NCBI GenBank assembly: GCA_964468045.1
Contig: CAYXTO010000018.1
Span: 4,133 to 68,132 of the forward strand
From: JAWKXU01 sp964468045
GTDB lineage: Bacteria > Pseudomonadota > Alphaproteobacteria > Sphingomonadales > Sphingomonadaceae
Reading direction: 5' to 3'
DNA length: 64,000 bases
Shown: one piece after another, positions 46,601 to 55,583 of the stretch
Numbering within the stretch: position 1 is the first letter of the stretch
Layout of the letters: each line of letters starts with the position of its first letter
Translations under genes and position numbers: made by a program
Notes under the pieces: model-generated
Seen by the model: only the letters and a program-made list of their open reading frames with translations
Told to the model about the DNA's origin: nothing
The model's database searches: none

Positions 46601-47559
46601 CGCGGCGCCTCTGTCTGTTCGACCAGCGTGCCCACCAGGGCTTCGACCTCCCGTCCTTCGATCTCGGCGGCGGGCGACAGCAGCAGGCGGTGCCGCAAGA
46701 CGGCGGTGGCCAGCGCTTTCACATCATCCGGCAGCACATAGTCCCGTCCCTGCAAGGCTGCGCGCGCGCGGGCGGCATTGGCCATGAGCACGGCAGCGCG
46801 GGGGGAAGCGCCGTTGGACAGGTCGGCGCTTTCACGCGTGGCGCGGACCAGGCGCACGATATAGTCGATCACGTCCGGTGCGATCGTGACGCTTTTCAGG
46901 GCAGCGCTGGCGGCGGCGAGCTGGGCAGGCTCGGTGACGGGGGTGATGCCGAAGTCTTCCGGGCGCGGCGGCCCGCCCTGTTCGCCGAAGCGGGCCACGA
47001 TCGCGGCCTCTTCCGCCGCGCTGGGATAAGGAACCAGCAGCTTGAACAGGAAACGATCAAGCTGGGCTTCCGGCAAGGGATAGACCCCTTGGCTCTCGAT
47101 CGGGTTCTGGGTGGCGATGACCAGGAAGCGTTCGGGCAAGGGATGCACTTCGCCATCCAGCGTGACCTGCCTTTCCTGCATGGCTTCCAGCAGGGCGGCC
47201 TGGGTCTTAGGCGGGGTGCGGTTGATTTCGTCGGCCAACAGCAGTTCGCAGAAGATCGGTCCGCGCGTGAGCGTGAACTGGCTGGTCTGGAAATTGAACA
47301 GGTTGGAACCGAGTATGTCGCCCGGCAACAGATCCGGGGTGAACTGGATTCTTCCGTAGTCGAGCCCGAGCGACCGGGCAAAGCATTGCGCGAGGAAAGT
47401 CTTGGCGACGCCGGGAGGGCCTTCGAGCAGAACATGCCCTTGGCTCATCAGCGCCACCAGCAGGTGCTCGACCGTATCCGCCTGGCCGATCACCGCCTTG
47501 CCGATCTCCGCGCGGATCGCTTCGGCCAGCGTTCGCAGCTGGTCCAGGGTCATGGTCAT
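46597..47559 (-). CDS. MoxR-family AAA+ ATPase
   Basis: A 320-residue chaperone-like ATPase. Walker A GPPGVAKT (47-54), Walker B LLADEINRTPPK, sensor ATQNPIE, and arginine-rich C-terminal lid. Directly coupled to the DUF58 gene. MoxR proteins are thought to load or mature metal-dependent or VWA partners; the client here is unknown. Confidence 0.94.
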   Translation of the reverse strand: MTMTLDQLRTLAEAIRAEIGKAVIGQADTVEHLLVALMSQGHVLLEGPPGVAKTFLAQCFARSLGLDYGRIQFTPDLLPGDILGSNLFNFQTSQFTLTRGPIFCELLLADEINRTPPKTQAALLEAMQERQVTLDGEVHPLPERFLVIATQNPIESQGVYPLPEAQLDRFLFKLLVPYPSAAEEAAIVARFGEQGGPPRPEDFGITPVTEPAQLAAASAALKSVTIAPDVIDYIVRLVRATRESADLSNGASPRAAVLMANAARARAALQGRDYVLPDDVKALATAVLRHRLLLSPAAEIEGREVEALVGTLVEQTEAPR

Positions 47560-48836
47560 GTCTCGAGCTTCCTTTCGATCTGTTTGAGAGCCTGCGCCGC
47601 GTGCAGCAATTCATGCGCGTTGCGGCTTTCGCCGAGCTGCCGGACGAGGTCGGAGAAAACGGGTTTGTCCACCCCCCGGGCGAGAAGGCGTTGGTCGATC
47701 TGCATGTCGAGCGCACTCGCCTCCTGCTGCCGGCGCAAGCCGAAAATCTGGGCCATGCGCGTTCGCATCAGCGTCGCGTAGGGAGGGCCGAGCAGATGGA
47801 GGCGTCCGGTGCGCCTGATGAAGCCGGCACTGTTGATGACCAACTGACGCTTGCCGAGAGCGATTGCCCGGCCTTCCGCGAGCGGCGGCCCGAAGCGGTG
47901 CAGCGCCCGCCAGCCTATGATTATGCCTGCGATGATCAGACATATGGTTGCCGCCAGGAAGGGCGGGGTGAACGCGAGAGTAAGCAGGTTGGCGCTGCGG
48001 CCGAGCCCGTTCAGCGTGAGATCGAACGTCACCGGGATGTGCTCGCCGCCGCTGGCCGCGCTGACAAGCCGTTCGGCCAGCAGGGCGTTTTCCCGCCGGG
48101 CCATGCCGTAATTGTCGAGCAGGTCTGGTTCGAACACGAAGATCAGCGGATGGAGGTAATCCGCATCCCCGCCGAACGAAGACGGCATCCCTGCCATTTG
48201 GTTGAGCGCCGGATAGTAGCCGTCATCCGCAAGATAAGCGGCCAGAACGCGCCCGCCGTCGCTGCGAACCAGCGGCACCAGATTTGCGCTGCCTCCGCCG
48301 GTCTGGACTTGTTTGGGGTCGGGAAGCGAGCCGGACAGATCGCCCGTCCGCCATGTGCCGGCCTTGCCTAGCGATACGGTGATGTCGTCGGCAAAACCCT
48401 TCCACTCCGGAGAGCCCGCACTGCCGAGCACGACCCAGCCGTCCTTGGTGCCCTTCTGAAAATCCGGAGCGCGCGATGCATACCATTTCGGCAGAATCAC
48501 GATGGTGGGGCCGATACTGCGGCGGCGCTCGACGGTTGCGGACAGTCCTTCGCCATCGGCATAATGGGGCGGGGTCAGCACCAGCAGGCCGTAGGCGGTG
48601 AGCTTGCCTTCATTGCGGCTTACTTCCACCGCGCGGCCGCTGCCCTCCATCAGCCGGGTAAGCGCGGCGTAGCCGTTGAGGCCCTTGCCGCCAGCATGTC
48701 CGCCGTCGCCTTTGTTGTCGTTCCCGAACTCGCCGGCGCCGATGAAATACAGCGTGAGCAGAAACGCGACCGCGCCGACGGCCAGTATGGCCAGCACGAC
48801 GCGCGGAGAGAAGGGCGATGATCCGGCTTCGTTCAT
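47556..48836 (-). CDS. DUF4350 domain membrane protein
   Basis: A 426-residue protein: N-terminal membrane helix (VVLAILAVGAVAFLLTLYFI), a periplasmic DUF4350-like domain (GLNGYAALTRLMEGSGRAVEVSRN and LLVLTPP), a second helix (FLAATICLIIAGIIIGW) and a cytoplasmic tail. Start at 48836 overlaps the DUF4129 end; the stop overlaps the MoxR start. Known only as part of MoxR/DUF58 clusters. Confidence 0.85.
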   Translation of the reverse strand: MNEAGSSPFSPRVVLAILAVGAVAFLLTLYFIGAGEFGNDNKGDGGHAGGKGLNGYAALTRLMEGSGRAVEVSRNEGKLTAYGLLVLTPPHYADGEGLSATVERRRSIGPTIVILPKWYASRAPDFQKGTKDGWVVLGSAGSPEWKGFADDITVSLGKAGTWRTGDLSGSLPDPKQVQTGGGSANLVPLVRSDGGRVLAAYLADDGYYPALNQMAGMPSSFGGDADYLHPLIFVFEPDLLDNYGMARRENALLAERLVSAASGGEHIPVTFDLTLNGLGRSANLLTLAFTPPFLAATICLIIAGIIIGWRALHRFGPPLAEGRAIALGKRQLVINSAGFIRRTGRLHLLGPPYATLMRTRMAQIFGLRRQQEASALDMQIDQRLLARGVDKPVFSDLVRQLGESRNAHELLHAAQALKQIERKLET

Positions 48837-49459
48837 GCAAGCCCGCCTTCCAGTTCCCTGATCGCGAAATCGGCATAGGCAGTGCGCGCGGCTTGCCAGT
48901 CTTCCTGCCCTAGGGGGATGAGCGCGAACAGGCTGCGCTCCACCCGTTCGGCAATGATCCCGAAGGCGTTGCGGGCGCGATCCGGCAAGGCGGGCAGGGC
49001 GGCAATCTCCCGCGCAGTGCTTGAGGGTTCGAGCAGATCCGGGCGGATGGCGCGAATCTGGCCAACGCTCCGCACCAGCAGGAGATGGGTCGCCTCGTCG
49101 TAACGCCCTGCCGCAGCAAGCGCATCCGCGTCTTCGAGCAGCGCCAGCGCGTCTTCGCGATCCGGCATCCATTCGGGAGAGTCCGGGCGCGGTTTGCGGC
49201 GCCATCCGGCCAGCGGCGCCAATAGCCGCCATGCCAGCAGCAGGAGCAGGATTACCGCCACTGCCAGCAACACCCATTTGAAAACGGGCCAGCTGAGACC
49301 CAGGAGATTGCCAGCCGGGGCGAGCATATCGGCCAGCCATTCCTGAAGCTTTTGCAGCCATTCCGGCGGCTTTGGGGGCTGCATGGGCTTGAGCGGGACG
49401 AACTGGATGTCGCCTTGAGCGTGCAATGCTTCCCAGTCCCGCTCTGTCCGGGATTGCAT
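48833..49459 (-). CDS. DUF4129 domain protein
   Basis: A 208-residue protein with one central membrane helix (VFKWVLLAVAVILLLLLAW) and a C-terminal DUF4129 region (ALALLEDADALAAAGRYDEATHLLLVRSVGQI). First gene of the DUF4129-DUF4350-MoxR-DUF58-SpoIIM-RDD operon. Start uncertain: ATG 49459, GTG 49489 or ATG 49525; no strong Shine-Dalgarno. An 8-bp hairpin GGCGTGTG / CACACGCC (49492-49511) lies just upstream. Confidence 0.82.
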   Translation of the reverse strand: MQSRTERDWEALHAQGDIQFVPLKPMQPPKPPEWLQKLQEWLADMLAPAGNLLGLSWPVFKWVLLAVAVILLLLLAWRLLAPLAGWRRKPRPDSPEWMPDREDALALLEDADALAAAGRYDEATHLLLVRSVGQIRAIRPDLLEPSSTAREIAALPALPDRARNAFGIIAERVERSLFALIPLGQEDWQAARTAYADFAIRELEGGLA

Positions 49460-49491
49460 GGCGGCGATTTGGGCTGATCCCCTGCTCACGG

Positions 49492-49511
49492 GGCGTGTGG
49501 TGGCACACGCC
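49492..49511. other. Hairpin before the DUF4129 operon
   Basis: GGCGTGTG-GTGG-CACACGCC, perfect 8-bp stem between pheA and the MoxR-type operon, without a T-run. May mark the end of pheA or affect translation of the first operon gene. Confidence 0.45.
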
Positions 49512-49549
49512 GGAATCCGGCGCAAGGCGGCCCATGCGTCATTTTGGTT

Positions 49550-50443
49550 TCAGCCGCGCGGCCGGGCCTGCGGATAGCTGCCCAGGATACGCAGTTCCTT
49601 GCAGTGGAAGGCGAGTTCGTCCAGCGCGCGATCGACCGCCGCATCACCGGGCGCGCCGATGATATCCGCATAGAACATGGTTGCCGCGAAGCTCGCGCCT
49701 TTCTGGTAGCTTTCGAGCTTGGTCATGTTCACGCCGTTGGTTGCGAAGCCGCCCAGCGCCTTGTACAATGCGGCGGGCACGTTCTTCACCTCGAACACGA
49801 AGGTGGTCATCGCGACCTGGCCTGCGAGCGTCGCGGGATCTTGCGGTTCCCGCGCAAGGATGACGAAGCGGGTGGTGTTGTCCGCCGCATCCTCGATCCT
49901 GTCCTGCACAAGCTTGAGGCCGTAAAGTTTGGCCGCGAGCGCCGGTGCGATCGCGGCAACCGAAGGATCGCCCATTTCCGCCACCAGCGCCGCCGCACCC
50001 GCGGTGTCGGCATAGGCCATCGGCACGATCCCGCGCTCCCGCAGGAAATGGCGGGATTGCCCCAGCGCCTGGGGATGGCTGTAGGCGGCGGCGAAGGGCC
50101 CTTCGCCCATGCCGATCAGCGCGTGGTGAATCGCCATGAAGTGCTCGGCCACGATGGAGAGCCCGCTTTCCGGAAGCAGAAAGTGAATATCGGCGACCCG
50201 CCCGTGCTGGGAATTCTCGATCGGGATGATCGCGGCGTCGGCCTTGCCGTTCTTCACCGCCTCCAGCGCGTCTTCAAAGCTGAAGCACGGCAGGGGCAGG
50301 CAGCCCGGATCGAACTCCAGCGCCGCGCGATGGGAATTTGCGCCGGGAGCGCCCTGAAAGGCGATTGCATGGGCAGGATCCTGAGCCGCGGCTGCGCTCA
50401 TCTGCTCGACCAGCGCAAGGGCGGGGGCGGGAAAGCTGTGCAT
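49550..50443 (-). CDS. pheA: Prephenate dehydratase
   Basis: Phenylalanine synthesis enzyme (297 aa) without a chorismate mutase domain. Catalytic-domain pattern FQGAPGANSHRAA, IPIENSQHGRV, and the NTTRFVIL threonine motif; C-terminal ACT domain with GVNMTKLES, the usual phenylalanine-sensing site. Start at 50443 (MHSFPAPALAL); an upstream frame to 50668 is non-homologous and would cross the divergent cytochrome gene. Confidence 0.95.
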   Translation of the reverse strand: MHSFPAPALALVEQMSAAAAQDPAHAIAFQGAPGANSHRAALEFDPGCLPLPCFSFEDALEAVKNGKADAAIIPIENSQHGRVADIHFLLPESGLSIVAEHFMAIHHALIGMGEGPFAAAYSHPQALGQSRHFLRERGIVPMAYADTAGAAALVAEMGDPSVAAIAPALAAKLYGLKLVQDRIEDAADNTTRFVILAREPQDPATLAGQVAMTTFVFEVKNVPAALYKALGGFATNGVNMTKLESYQKGASFAATMFYADIIGAPGDAAVDRALDELAFHCKELRILGSYPQARPRG

Positions 50444-50567
50444 CGGCTTGCGCCTAGACCGAGGTTGCCGGGCGGACAAGTCGTTTGACGAACGCTGTTG
50501 AGGCTTGCGAAGCGCGCAACTGGCCACTAGAGGGTCCGCGAGATATTCAACCCGTAGGCTTTCCCTG

Positions 50568-51248
50568 ATGAACGACCGTTTCAACACCATCGCTGGCTGG
50601 GCTCTTTTCGCAGGCATCGTCGGGCTCGGCCTGTCGAGCGTCAGCGCCAAGTATTTCCAGGCCGACAAGCCGCACCGCCCGCATGAAATGGGCTATGCGA
50701 TCGAAGGTGTCGAAGCGGAAGGCGGCGCCGAGGAAGGCCCGCCGCTGGCGACCCTTCTGGCCCAGGCCGATCTGGCGAAGGGCGAGCAATTGTTCGGCAA
50801 GTGCGTTTCCTGCCATACGATCAACGCGGGCGGCCCCAACGGCATCGGTCCGAATCTTCACGGCGTCCTGGGTGAGGCGATCGGCAAGGGCGTTGGCGGC
50901 TTCGCCTTCTCCAGCGCGCTTTCCGGCCATGGCGGCAACTGGACTTTCGAGGATATGGACGCCTGGCTGAAGAGCCCGAAAGCGTTTGCCCCGGGCACCA
51001 AGATGAGCTTCGCCGGTCTCAGCAAGCCGCAGGATCGCGCGGACATCATAGCTTATCTCAACACGCAGGGATCCAACCTGCCGCTGCCCAAGGCTGAAGC
51101 CGCGCCCGCTGCTGTCGAAGCTGCTGCTGCCGAAGGTGCTGAAGGACAGCCCGCCGACGCCGCTGCCGCCGCACCGGCCGCTGCGGAAGCGGGGGCCGCT
51201 GCTCCCGCGGCCGGCCCAGCTCCTGCCGCGCCGGCTGCCGCCCACTGA
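50568..51248 (+). CDS. Membrane-anchored class I cytochrome c (CycM/c552-like)
   Basis: A 226-residue protein with an uncleaved N-terminal helix (about residues 7-27), a monoheme domain with CVSCH (C79, C82, H83) and axial M146 in PGTKMSFAG, and a long Ala/Pro-rich tail (about 175-226). Such anchored cytochromes carry electrons between the bc1 complex and oxidases. Divergent from pheA (124 bp). Confidence 0.94.
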   Translation: MNDRFNTIAGWALFAGIVGLGLSSVSAKYFQADKPHRPHEMGYAIEGVEAEGGAEEGPPLATLLAQADLAKGEQLFGKCVSCHTINAGGPNGIGPNLHGVLGEAIGKGVGGFAFSSALSGHGGNWTFEDMDAWLKSPKAFAPGTKMSFAGLSKPQDRADIIAYLNTQGSNLPLPKAEAAPAAVEAAAAEGAEGQPADAAAAAPAAAEAGAAAPAAGPAPAAPAAAH

Positions 51249-51283
51249 TCATCACTGACCGGCATTGCGCGCCAGGGGCGGGG

Positions 51284-51955
51284 TCAGGTTTCCGTCTGCC
51301 CCTTGAACCCCTGGGCAATGACATACCATTCCGACGAATCCTTGCGGCTTGCCGGGGGCTTGGAATGCTTGACCGTCAGGAAATGCCGTTTGAGCAGGGC
51401 GAGCAATTGATGATCCGTTCCCCCCGCCAGCACCTTGGCCACGAAGGCTCCGCCTGGGGCCAGTGACCTGATCGCAAAGTCGGCCGCCGTTTCAACCAGC
51501 GCCATCGTGCGCAAATGGTCGGTCTGCTTGTGGCCTACCGTGTTCGCGGCCATATCGGACAGAACGAGATCGGGTGCTCCATCGAGCGCTGCCGCCAGCG
51601 TCGCGGGGGCGGCATCGCCCATGAAATCCATCTGAAAGATCGTGACTCCTTCGATCGGCTCCGTCGGGAGCAGATCGATGCCCACGACCGCCGCGCGCGG
51701 GTTGCGTTGGCGAACCACCTGGCTCCACCCGCCCGGAGCGATGCCGAGGTCCACTACTCGTGAGGCATTTTTCAGCAGGCGGAATTTCTCATCCAGTTCC
51801 AGGAGCTTGTAGGCCGCCCGGCTCCGATAGCCTTCTGTCTTGGCCTTCTGGACATAGGGGTCGTTCAACTGGCGGCTCAGCCAACGCGCCGACGATGCGG
51901 TGCGCTTGCGGCCGGTGCGCAAGCGCTTTTCCGGGTTCCTGCCCGATCTTGTCAT
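51284..51955 (-). CDS. rlmE: 23S rRNA (uridine-2'-O-)-methyltransferase RlmE
   Basis: FtsJ/RrmJ family methyltransferase (223 aa) for U2552 of 23S rRNA. SAM motif VVDLGIAPGGWSQVV and the K-D-K-E catalytic tetrad: K50 (RAAYKLLELDEKF), D in LVLSDMA, K in FVAKVL, E in SSEWYVIAQG. The N-terminal 20 residues are basic. Downstream of ppx on the same strand. Confidence 0.95.
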   Translation of the reverse strand: MTRSGRNPEKRLRTGRKRTASSARWLSRQLNDPYVQKAKTEGYRSRAAYKLLELDEKFRLLKNASRVVDLGIAPGGWSQVVRQRNPRAAVVGIDLLPTEPIEGVTIFQMDFMGDAAPATLAAALDGAPDLVLSDMAANTVGHKQTDHLRTMALVETAADFAIRSLAPGGAFVAKVLAGGTDHQLLALLKRHFLTVKHSKPPASRKDSSEWYVIAQGFKGQTET

Positions 51956-51995
51956 GCGATGGCGCCTTCAAAGCTGGTGACGGCGGATAGGAACA

Positions 51996-53189
51996 TCATT
52001 GCCCCGCCTGGGTCTGCCGGAGCCGAATCCGGCTGCGCTCGCCTTGATGGTCCGACGCTATCAGACTGCGCAGGATACCTTCGCGAATGCCGCGATCGGC
52101 GACGCCAAGTCGATTGGCCGGCCAGATATCCAGAATCGATTCGAGAATGGCGCAGCCCGCGATCACGAGATCCGAACGTTCGCGCCCTATGCAGGGCAGT
52201 TCGCGCCGTTCGGACAAGGGCATCACGGAAAGGCGGGCGCTGATATCGCGCATCGCTGCGGATGGAACGATCAGGCCGTCCACCGCGCGGCGGTCATATT
52301 GCGGAAGGTCCAGATGAAGCGTGGCGAGGGTGGTGACAGTGCCGCTGGTGCCCAGCAGGCGCGGATCGTTTCCGGCAAAGGGGGCGATTCGTTCCGCGAA
52401 TTCCGCAAAGCTCTCCGACACGAGCCGCCGCATCTCGGCATATCGATGGCTTCTGGCTTCATGCGTCATTTCATCCCGGCTGCAGCTTTCCGTGAGAGAC
52501 ACCACGCCCCAGGGCACGCTTTGCCAGTCCATGATGCGTGGAGCTACGCCTTCCGGTTCCACCAGCACTAGCTCTGTCGAGCCTCCGCCGATATCGAAGA
52601 TGACTGCCGGCCCCGTCCCGTCTTCCAGCAGGATGTGGCAGCCCAGCACGGCCAGGCGGGCCTCCTCTTCGGTGGAGATGACGTCCAGCGCTATGCCGGT
52701 TTCCTTGCGCACCTGCTCGATGAATTGCGCGCCGTTGCTGGCCCTGCGGCATGCTTCCGTCGCGACCGATCGGGCCAGATGGACATTGCGGCGGCGCAGC
52801 TTGTCGGCGCAGACCTTGAGCGCGGCCATCGCCCGTTCCATCGCATCGTCGCTGAGCCGCCCGGTCTGCGCCAGTCCTTCTCCCAGCCGCACCACGCGGC
52901 TGAAGGCGTCGATGATCGTGAAGTTCTCCTCGGAGGGGCGAGCGATCAGGAGCCGGCAGTTGTTGGTCCCGAGATCGATCGCGGCATAGGCCTGCCGGCG
53001 CGGCTGAGATTGACGAAACACATTCGGGCGGGAAGCCCTGGCGTTATCCTGGATCTGGCCGGAGCCGGCCGACTGGGTTTCCGCAGGGGGCTTGTTTGAA
53101 GCACGCTGCCGGTTCCGGCCTCGTGCCTCGCCTCCCTGCTTGCCGGGCGCATGAGCCTTGCGCCGCTCCGGCGGAGAATGTTCCGCCAT
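51996..53189 (-). CDS. ppx: Exopolyphosphatase / guanosine pentaphosphatase (Ppx/GppA)
   Basis: ASKHA-fold phosphatase (397 aa) acting on polyphosphate or pppGpp. AAIDLGTNNCRLLIA phosphate loop, TEACRRASNG, STEEEARLAVLG with the catalytic Glu, and FDIGGGSTELVLV. An extra basic, disordered N-terminal stretch of about 65 residues precedes the domain. Which substrate dominates is not decidable. Upstream of rlmE (40 bp). Confidence 0.92.
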   Translation of the reverse strand: MAEHSPPERRKAHAPGKQGGEARGRNRQRASNKPPAETQSAGSGQIQDNARASRPNVFRQSQPRRQAYAAIDLGTNNCRLLIARPSEENFTIIDAFSRVVRLGEGLAQTGRLSDDAMERAMAALKVCADKLRRRNVHLARSVATEACRRASNGAQFIEQVRKETGIALDVISTEEEARLAVLGCHILLEDGTGPAVIFDIGGGSTELVLVEPEGVAPRIMDWQSVPWGVVSLTESCSRDEMTHEARSHRYAEMRRLVSESFAEFAERIAPFAGNDPRLLGTSGTVTTLATLHLDLPQYDRRAVDGLIVPSAAMRDISARLSVMPLSERRELPCIGRERSDLVIAGCAILESILDIWPANRLGVADRGIREGILRSLIASDHQGERSRIRLRQTQAGQ

Positions 53190-53363
53190 AATCTTGTACT
53201 TTCTCGTTTCCCACTCGCCGCTTCCGGACGAGGACCTGAGGCGATGCTAGCGCTGCGCGGCAAATCCGGCAAGCTCGGCTCGACAATGATGCCCCTTGTC
53301 CTCGATGTCGCCTTCGCGGCGCTTGACCAGCGTCGCCTGCGGGCTTAGAGGCACCCCCCGCGT

Positions 53364-53437
53364 TGCCCCGTCGTCTAAAGGTAAGACTACGGACTCTGAC
53401 TCCGTCAATCGAGGTTCGAATCCTCGCGGGGCATCCA
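53364..53437 (+). tRNA. tRNA-Gln(CTG)
   Basis: Complete cloverleaf: acceptor TGCCCCG / CGGGGCA, D arm GTCT / AGAC, anticodon stem ACGGA / TCCGT with loop CTCTGAC (anticodon CTG, reading CAG), T arm CGAGG-TTCGAAT-CCTCG, discriminator T and an encoded CCA (53435-53437). An integrase gene starts 125 bp downstream, so the 3' half is the likely attachment site of the island. Confidence 0.96.
53407..53437. other. Presumed island attachment site (3' half of tRNA-Gln)
   Basis: P4-type integrases commonly recombine at the T-arm and 3' end of a tRNA gene. The integrase is oriented away from the tRNA, with island genes following. I saw no second copy of TTCGAATCCTCGCGGGGCA elsewhere in the window, so the other end should lie beyond 64000. 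Inferred from context only. Confidence 0.45.
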
Positions 53438-53561
53438 TCATACCTTTCGCCACATTTCGTGACTCTTCGTTTTTCCATAGGGAATCCGTTAGTGTTCTCC
53501 CCATGTTCTTCGCCCTCCTTCGTTGACCTTCGTCACAAGTCGCTTCATAACGTGGGAGCGA

Positions 53562-54755
53562 ATGTGGGAGTGCAATTTGGCGAAGCTGACCGCATTGAAG
53601 GTAAGGAACGCAAAGTCCGGTCGTCATGGTGACGGTGCGGGCCTTTACCTGCTCGTTTCCAGGACCGGTGCGAAGTCCTGGATGATTCGCGTGCAGTCCG
53701 ATGGGCGGCGGCGGGATATAGGACTCGGCGCATTATCTGACCTGACCTTGGAGGAAGCGCGCGACAAGGCACGAGAGATTCGCAAGGTTGCCCGAGCAGG
53801 TGGCGATCCGATAGCAGCACGGGATAAGCGGGAAGTAGTTCCGCCTTCCTTCAAGGAGGCCGCGAAGGCTTGCCATGAGGCATTGTCGCCTGGGTGGGGC
53901 GAGCGCCACGGCTCGGCATTTCTGTCCACGCTGACACTCCATGTTTTCCCGAAGATTGGTGGGCTCCGGGTGGACTCGATAGACGAGAAGGACATCCTGT
54001 CTGTCCTGTCGCCATTATGGACAACCAAACCAGCGGCCGCGAAGAAACTGCGCCAGCGGATCGGGGTGGTTCTGGATTATGCGAAAGGTCATGGCTGGCG
54101 CGCAACCGGTGCACCGCGCGATGGCCTTCGCCCCTTGCTGGCAAGGCAGGCAGAGGCAGGAAACTTCTCGTCCATGCCCTATCAGGAATTGCCTGCGTTC
54201 GTCGTCAAGCTGGATGAAGCGACGGACACGGTGGGCAGGCTTGCGCTGCTTTTCACGATCTACACGGCCGCTCGCAGCGGCGAGGTCCGTTCCGCCATGT
54301 GGTCGCACATCGACCTGGACGCGGGTGAATGGCACCGTCCCGGTTCGCTCATGAAGAGCGGCAAGGCGCATACCGTGACGCTTTCTGCTGAAGCTCTGGC
54401 TATCCTTGAGAGTGTGAAAAAGCTGAGGACATCGCAAAAGGATTGTCTCGTCTTTCCCGGTGCAGGCGGGAAGCAACTCAGCGACATGACCATGAGCAAG
54501 GTAGCGCGGGCGACGGGCTATACCGTTCACGGCTTCCGCGCGACGTTTCGAACCTGGGCGGCGGAGAAGATGTCGAGCATCCCCGAGGCAGTGGCTGAAG
54601 CGGCACTGGCTCACACGATCCCGGATCGGGTTATCCGGGCCTATAATCGGGCGAAGTTTATAGAGATGCGTAGAACGCTGCTCGATGCATGGGGCCGGTA
54701 TGCTGCGGGTACGTCTGGCACAGTTGTGCAACTGCCATTGAAATTGGGGAACTGA
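53562..54755 (+). CDS. Tyrosine recombinase/integrase, P4-like
   Basis: A 397-residue site-specific recombinase. N-terminal Arm-DNA-binding (DUF4102) domain TALKVRNAKSGRHGDGAGLYL, SAM-like core-binding domain in the middle, and a C-terminal catalytic domain with R238 (AARSGEVR), H323-x-x-R326 (HGFRATF), H351 and nucleophile Y361 (RAYNRAKF). ATG 53562 has GGGAG upstream; an in-frame ATG 39 bp earlier is less likely. Catalyses integration and excision at the neighbouring tRNA-Gln. Confidence 0.95.
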   Translation: MWECNLAKLTALKVRNAKSGRHGDGAGLYLLVSRTGAKSWMIRVQSDGRRRDIGLGALSDLTLEEARDKAREIRKVARAGGDPIAARDKREVVPPSFKEAAKACHEALSPGWGERHGSAFLSTLTLHVFPKIGGLRVDSIDEKDILSVLSPLWTTKPAAAKKLRQRIGVVLDYAKGHGWRATGAPRDGLRPLLARQAEAGNFSSMPYQELPAFVVKLDEATDTVGRLALLFTIYTAARSGEVRSAMWSHIDLDAGEWHRPGSLMKSGKAHTVTLSAEALAILESVKKLRTSQKDCLVFPGAGGKQLSDMTMSKVARATGYTVHGFRATFRTWAAEKMSSIPEAVAEAALAHTIPDRVIRAYNRAKFIEMRRTLLDAWGRYAAGTSGTVVQLPLKLGN

Positions 54756-54757
54756 GC

Positions 54758-55480
54758 ATGTCGCTGTCCTCGCTCCCCAACACACCAGAGCCCGACCTTC
54801 GCGAAGACATGAAGGTATTGGAAGAGTGCCTTTTGCAGGCGACCACACCGCGAGAGGGGCTTTGGCCATTATTCGTGGTGCTGGCTTGGGTTGCGACACG
54901 CGACGAGAAGTTTGTTGCTGCCACGCAGTTGTATGTCACTCGATGCTACGCTGATCGCGGATCACTCTTTTCATTCGCTGCTTGGCTGTGCCTTGGGCGC
55001 GCCGCAGAAGCCCGAGGTGGCATTGGTTTCGAGGCTGCCGTGGATCAATTGCGCGAAGCTTTGGAAGCCGGGGATTTGGATGGCGGGCAGGCTCGATCAA
55101 TTATGACGGATGAAAGCGCGCCCGTACCGCGCCATCGCTGGGCGGACTGGAACGCGAGTTACGAAAGTTTTGGGATTGTCCTCATTCCGGGCCTTTATGA
55201 TTTTCGGTGGCCATCCAAGGCCGTTCTCGAATGCTTTGAGGAACCGGCGGCAGGAGAAGCTGAGGTAGCACTGACTGAGGCGGGGCCCCATTGGACCGAA
55301 GAGGAGATGAAGGCAGAAATTGCACACTGCGGGATCGGCAATCGCGAGAAAGCGTGGAGTGAATATTTTAAGCCAATCCGCGACAGGCATGGATGGGACA
55401 ATGCCGCATTTCGAGAGATTTGGTCGAATGGCAGGGGCACAAGAGGCATGACTGGGAGGCCAATCAAAAAACGCGCGTAA
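54758..55480 (+). CDS. Hypothetical island protein
   Basis: A 240-residue soluble protein starting 2 bp after the integrase stop, so likely cotranscribed. It contains a helical region (residues about 15-85), then NREKAWSEYFKPIRDRHGWD and FREIWSNGRGTRG near the C-terminus, and ends in a basic GRPIKKRA. No family recognised. Codon usage and GC are lower than in the adjacent core genes. Confidence 0.75.
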   Translation: MSLSSLPNTPEPDLREDMKVLEECLLQATTPREGLWPLFVVLAWVATRDEKFVAATQLYVTRCYADRGSLFSFAAWLCLGRAAEARGGIGFEAAVDQLREALEAGDLDGGQARSIMTDESAPVPRHRWADWNASYESFGIVLIPGLYDFRWPSKAVLECFEEPAAGEAEVALTEAGPHWTEEEMKAEIAHCGIGNREKAWSEYFKPIRDRHGWDNAAFREIWSNGRGTRGMTGRPIKKRA

Positions 55481-55526
55481 AAACACGCGCGATGCGCGCC
55501 CTACGCGTATTTCTCGGCGCATTTTT
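55472..55526 (+). terminator. Overlapping hairpins ending the integrase transcript
   Basis: CGCGCGT / ACGCGCG (55472-55478, 55485-55491) overlaps the stop codon; next, ATGCGC (55492-55497) and GCGCAT (55517-55522) form a stem followed by TTTT. Together they look like a terminator region between the integrase pair and the excisionase operon. Confidence 0.5.
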
Positions 55527-55541
55527 ATTCAGACAATTTCG

Positions 55542-55583
55542 CTGTTGCCCGCCGTCATCACGACGGCTGAAAGGAGGCAACAG
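55542..55583 (+). promoter_or_regulatory. Hairpin sequestering the excisionase ribosome binding site
   Basis: Outer perfect stem CTGTTGCC (55542-55549) / GGCAACAG (55576-55583) encloses an inner stem GCCGTC / GACGGC (55551-55556, 55562-55567). The 3' outer arm contains the last GG of the AAGGAGG Shine-Dalgarno and the G of the GTG start. If the stem forms, ribosomes cannot load until it is opened. Confidence 0.6.
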
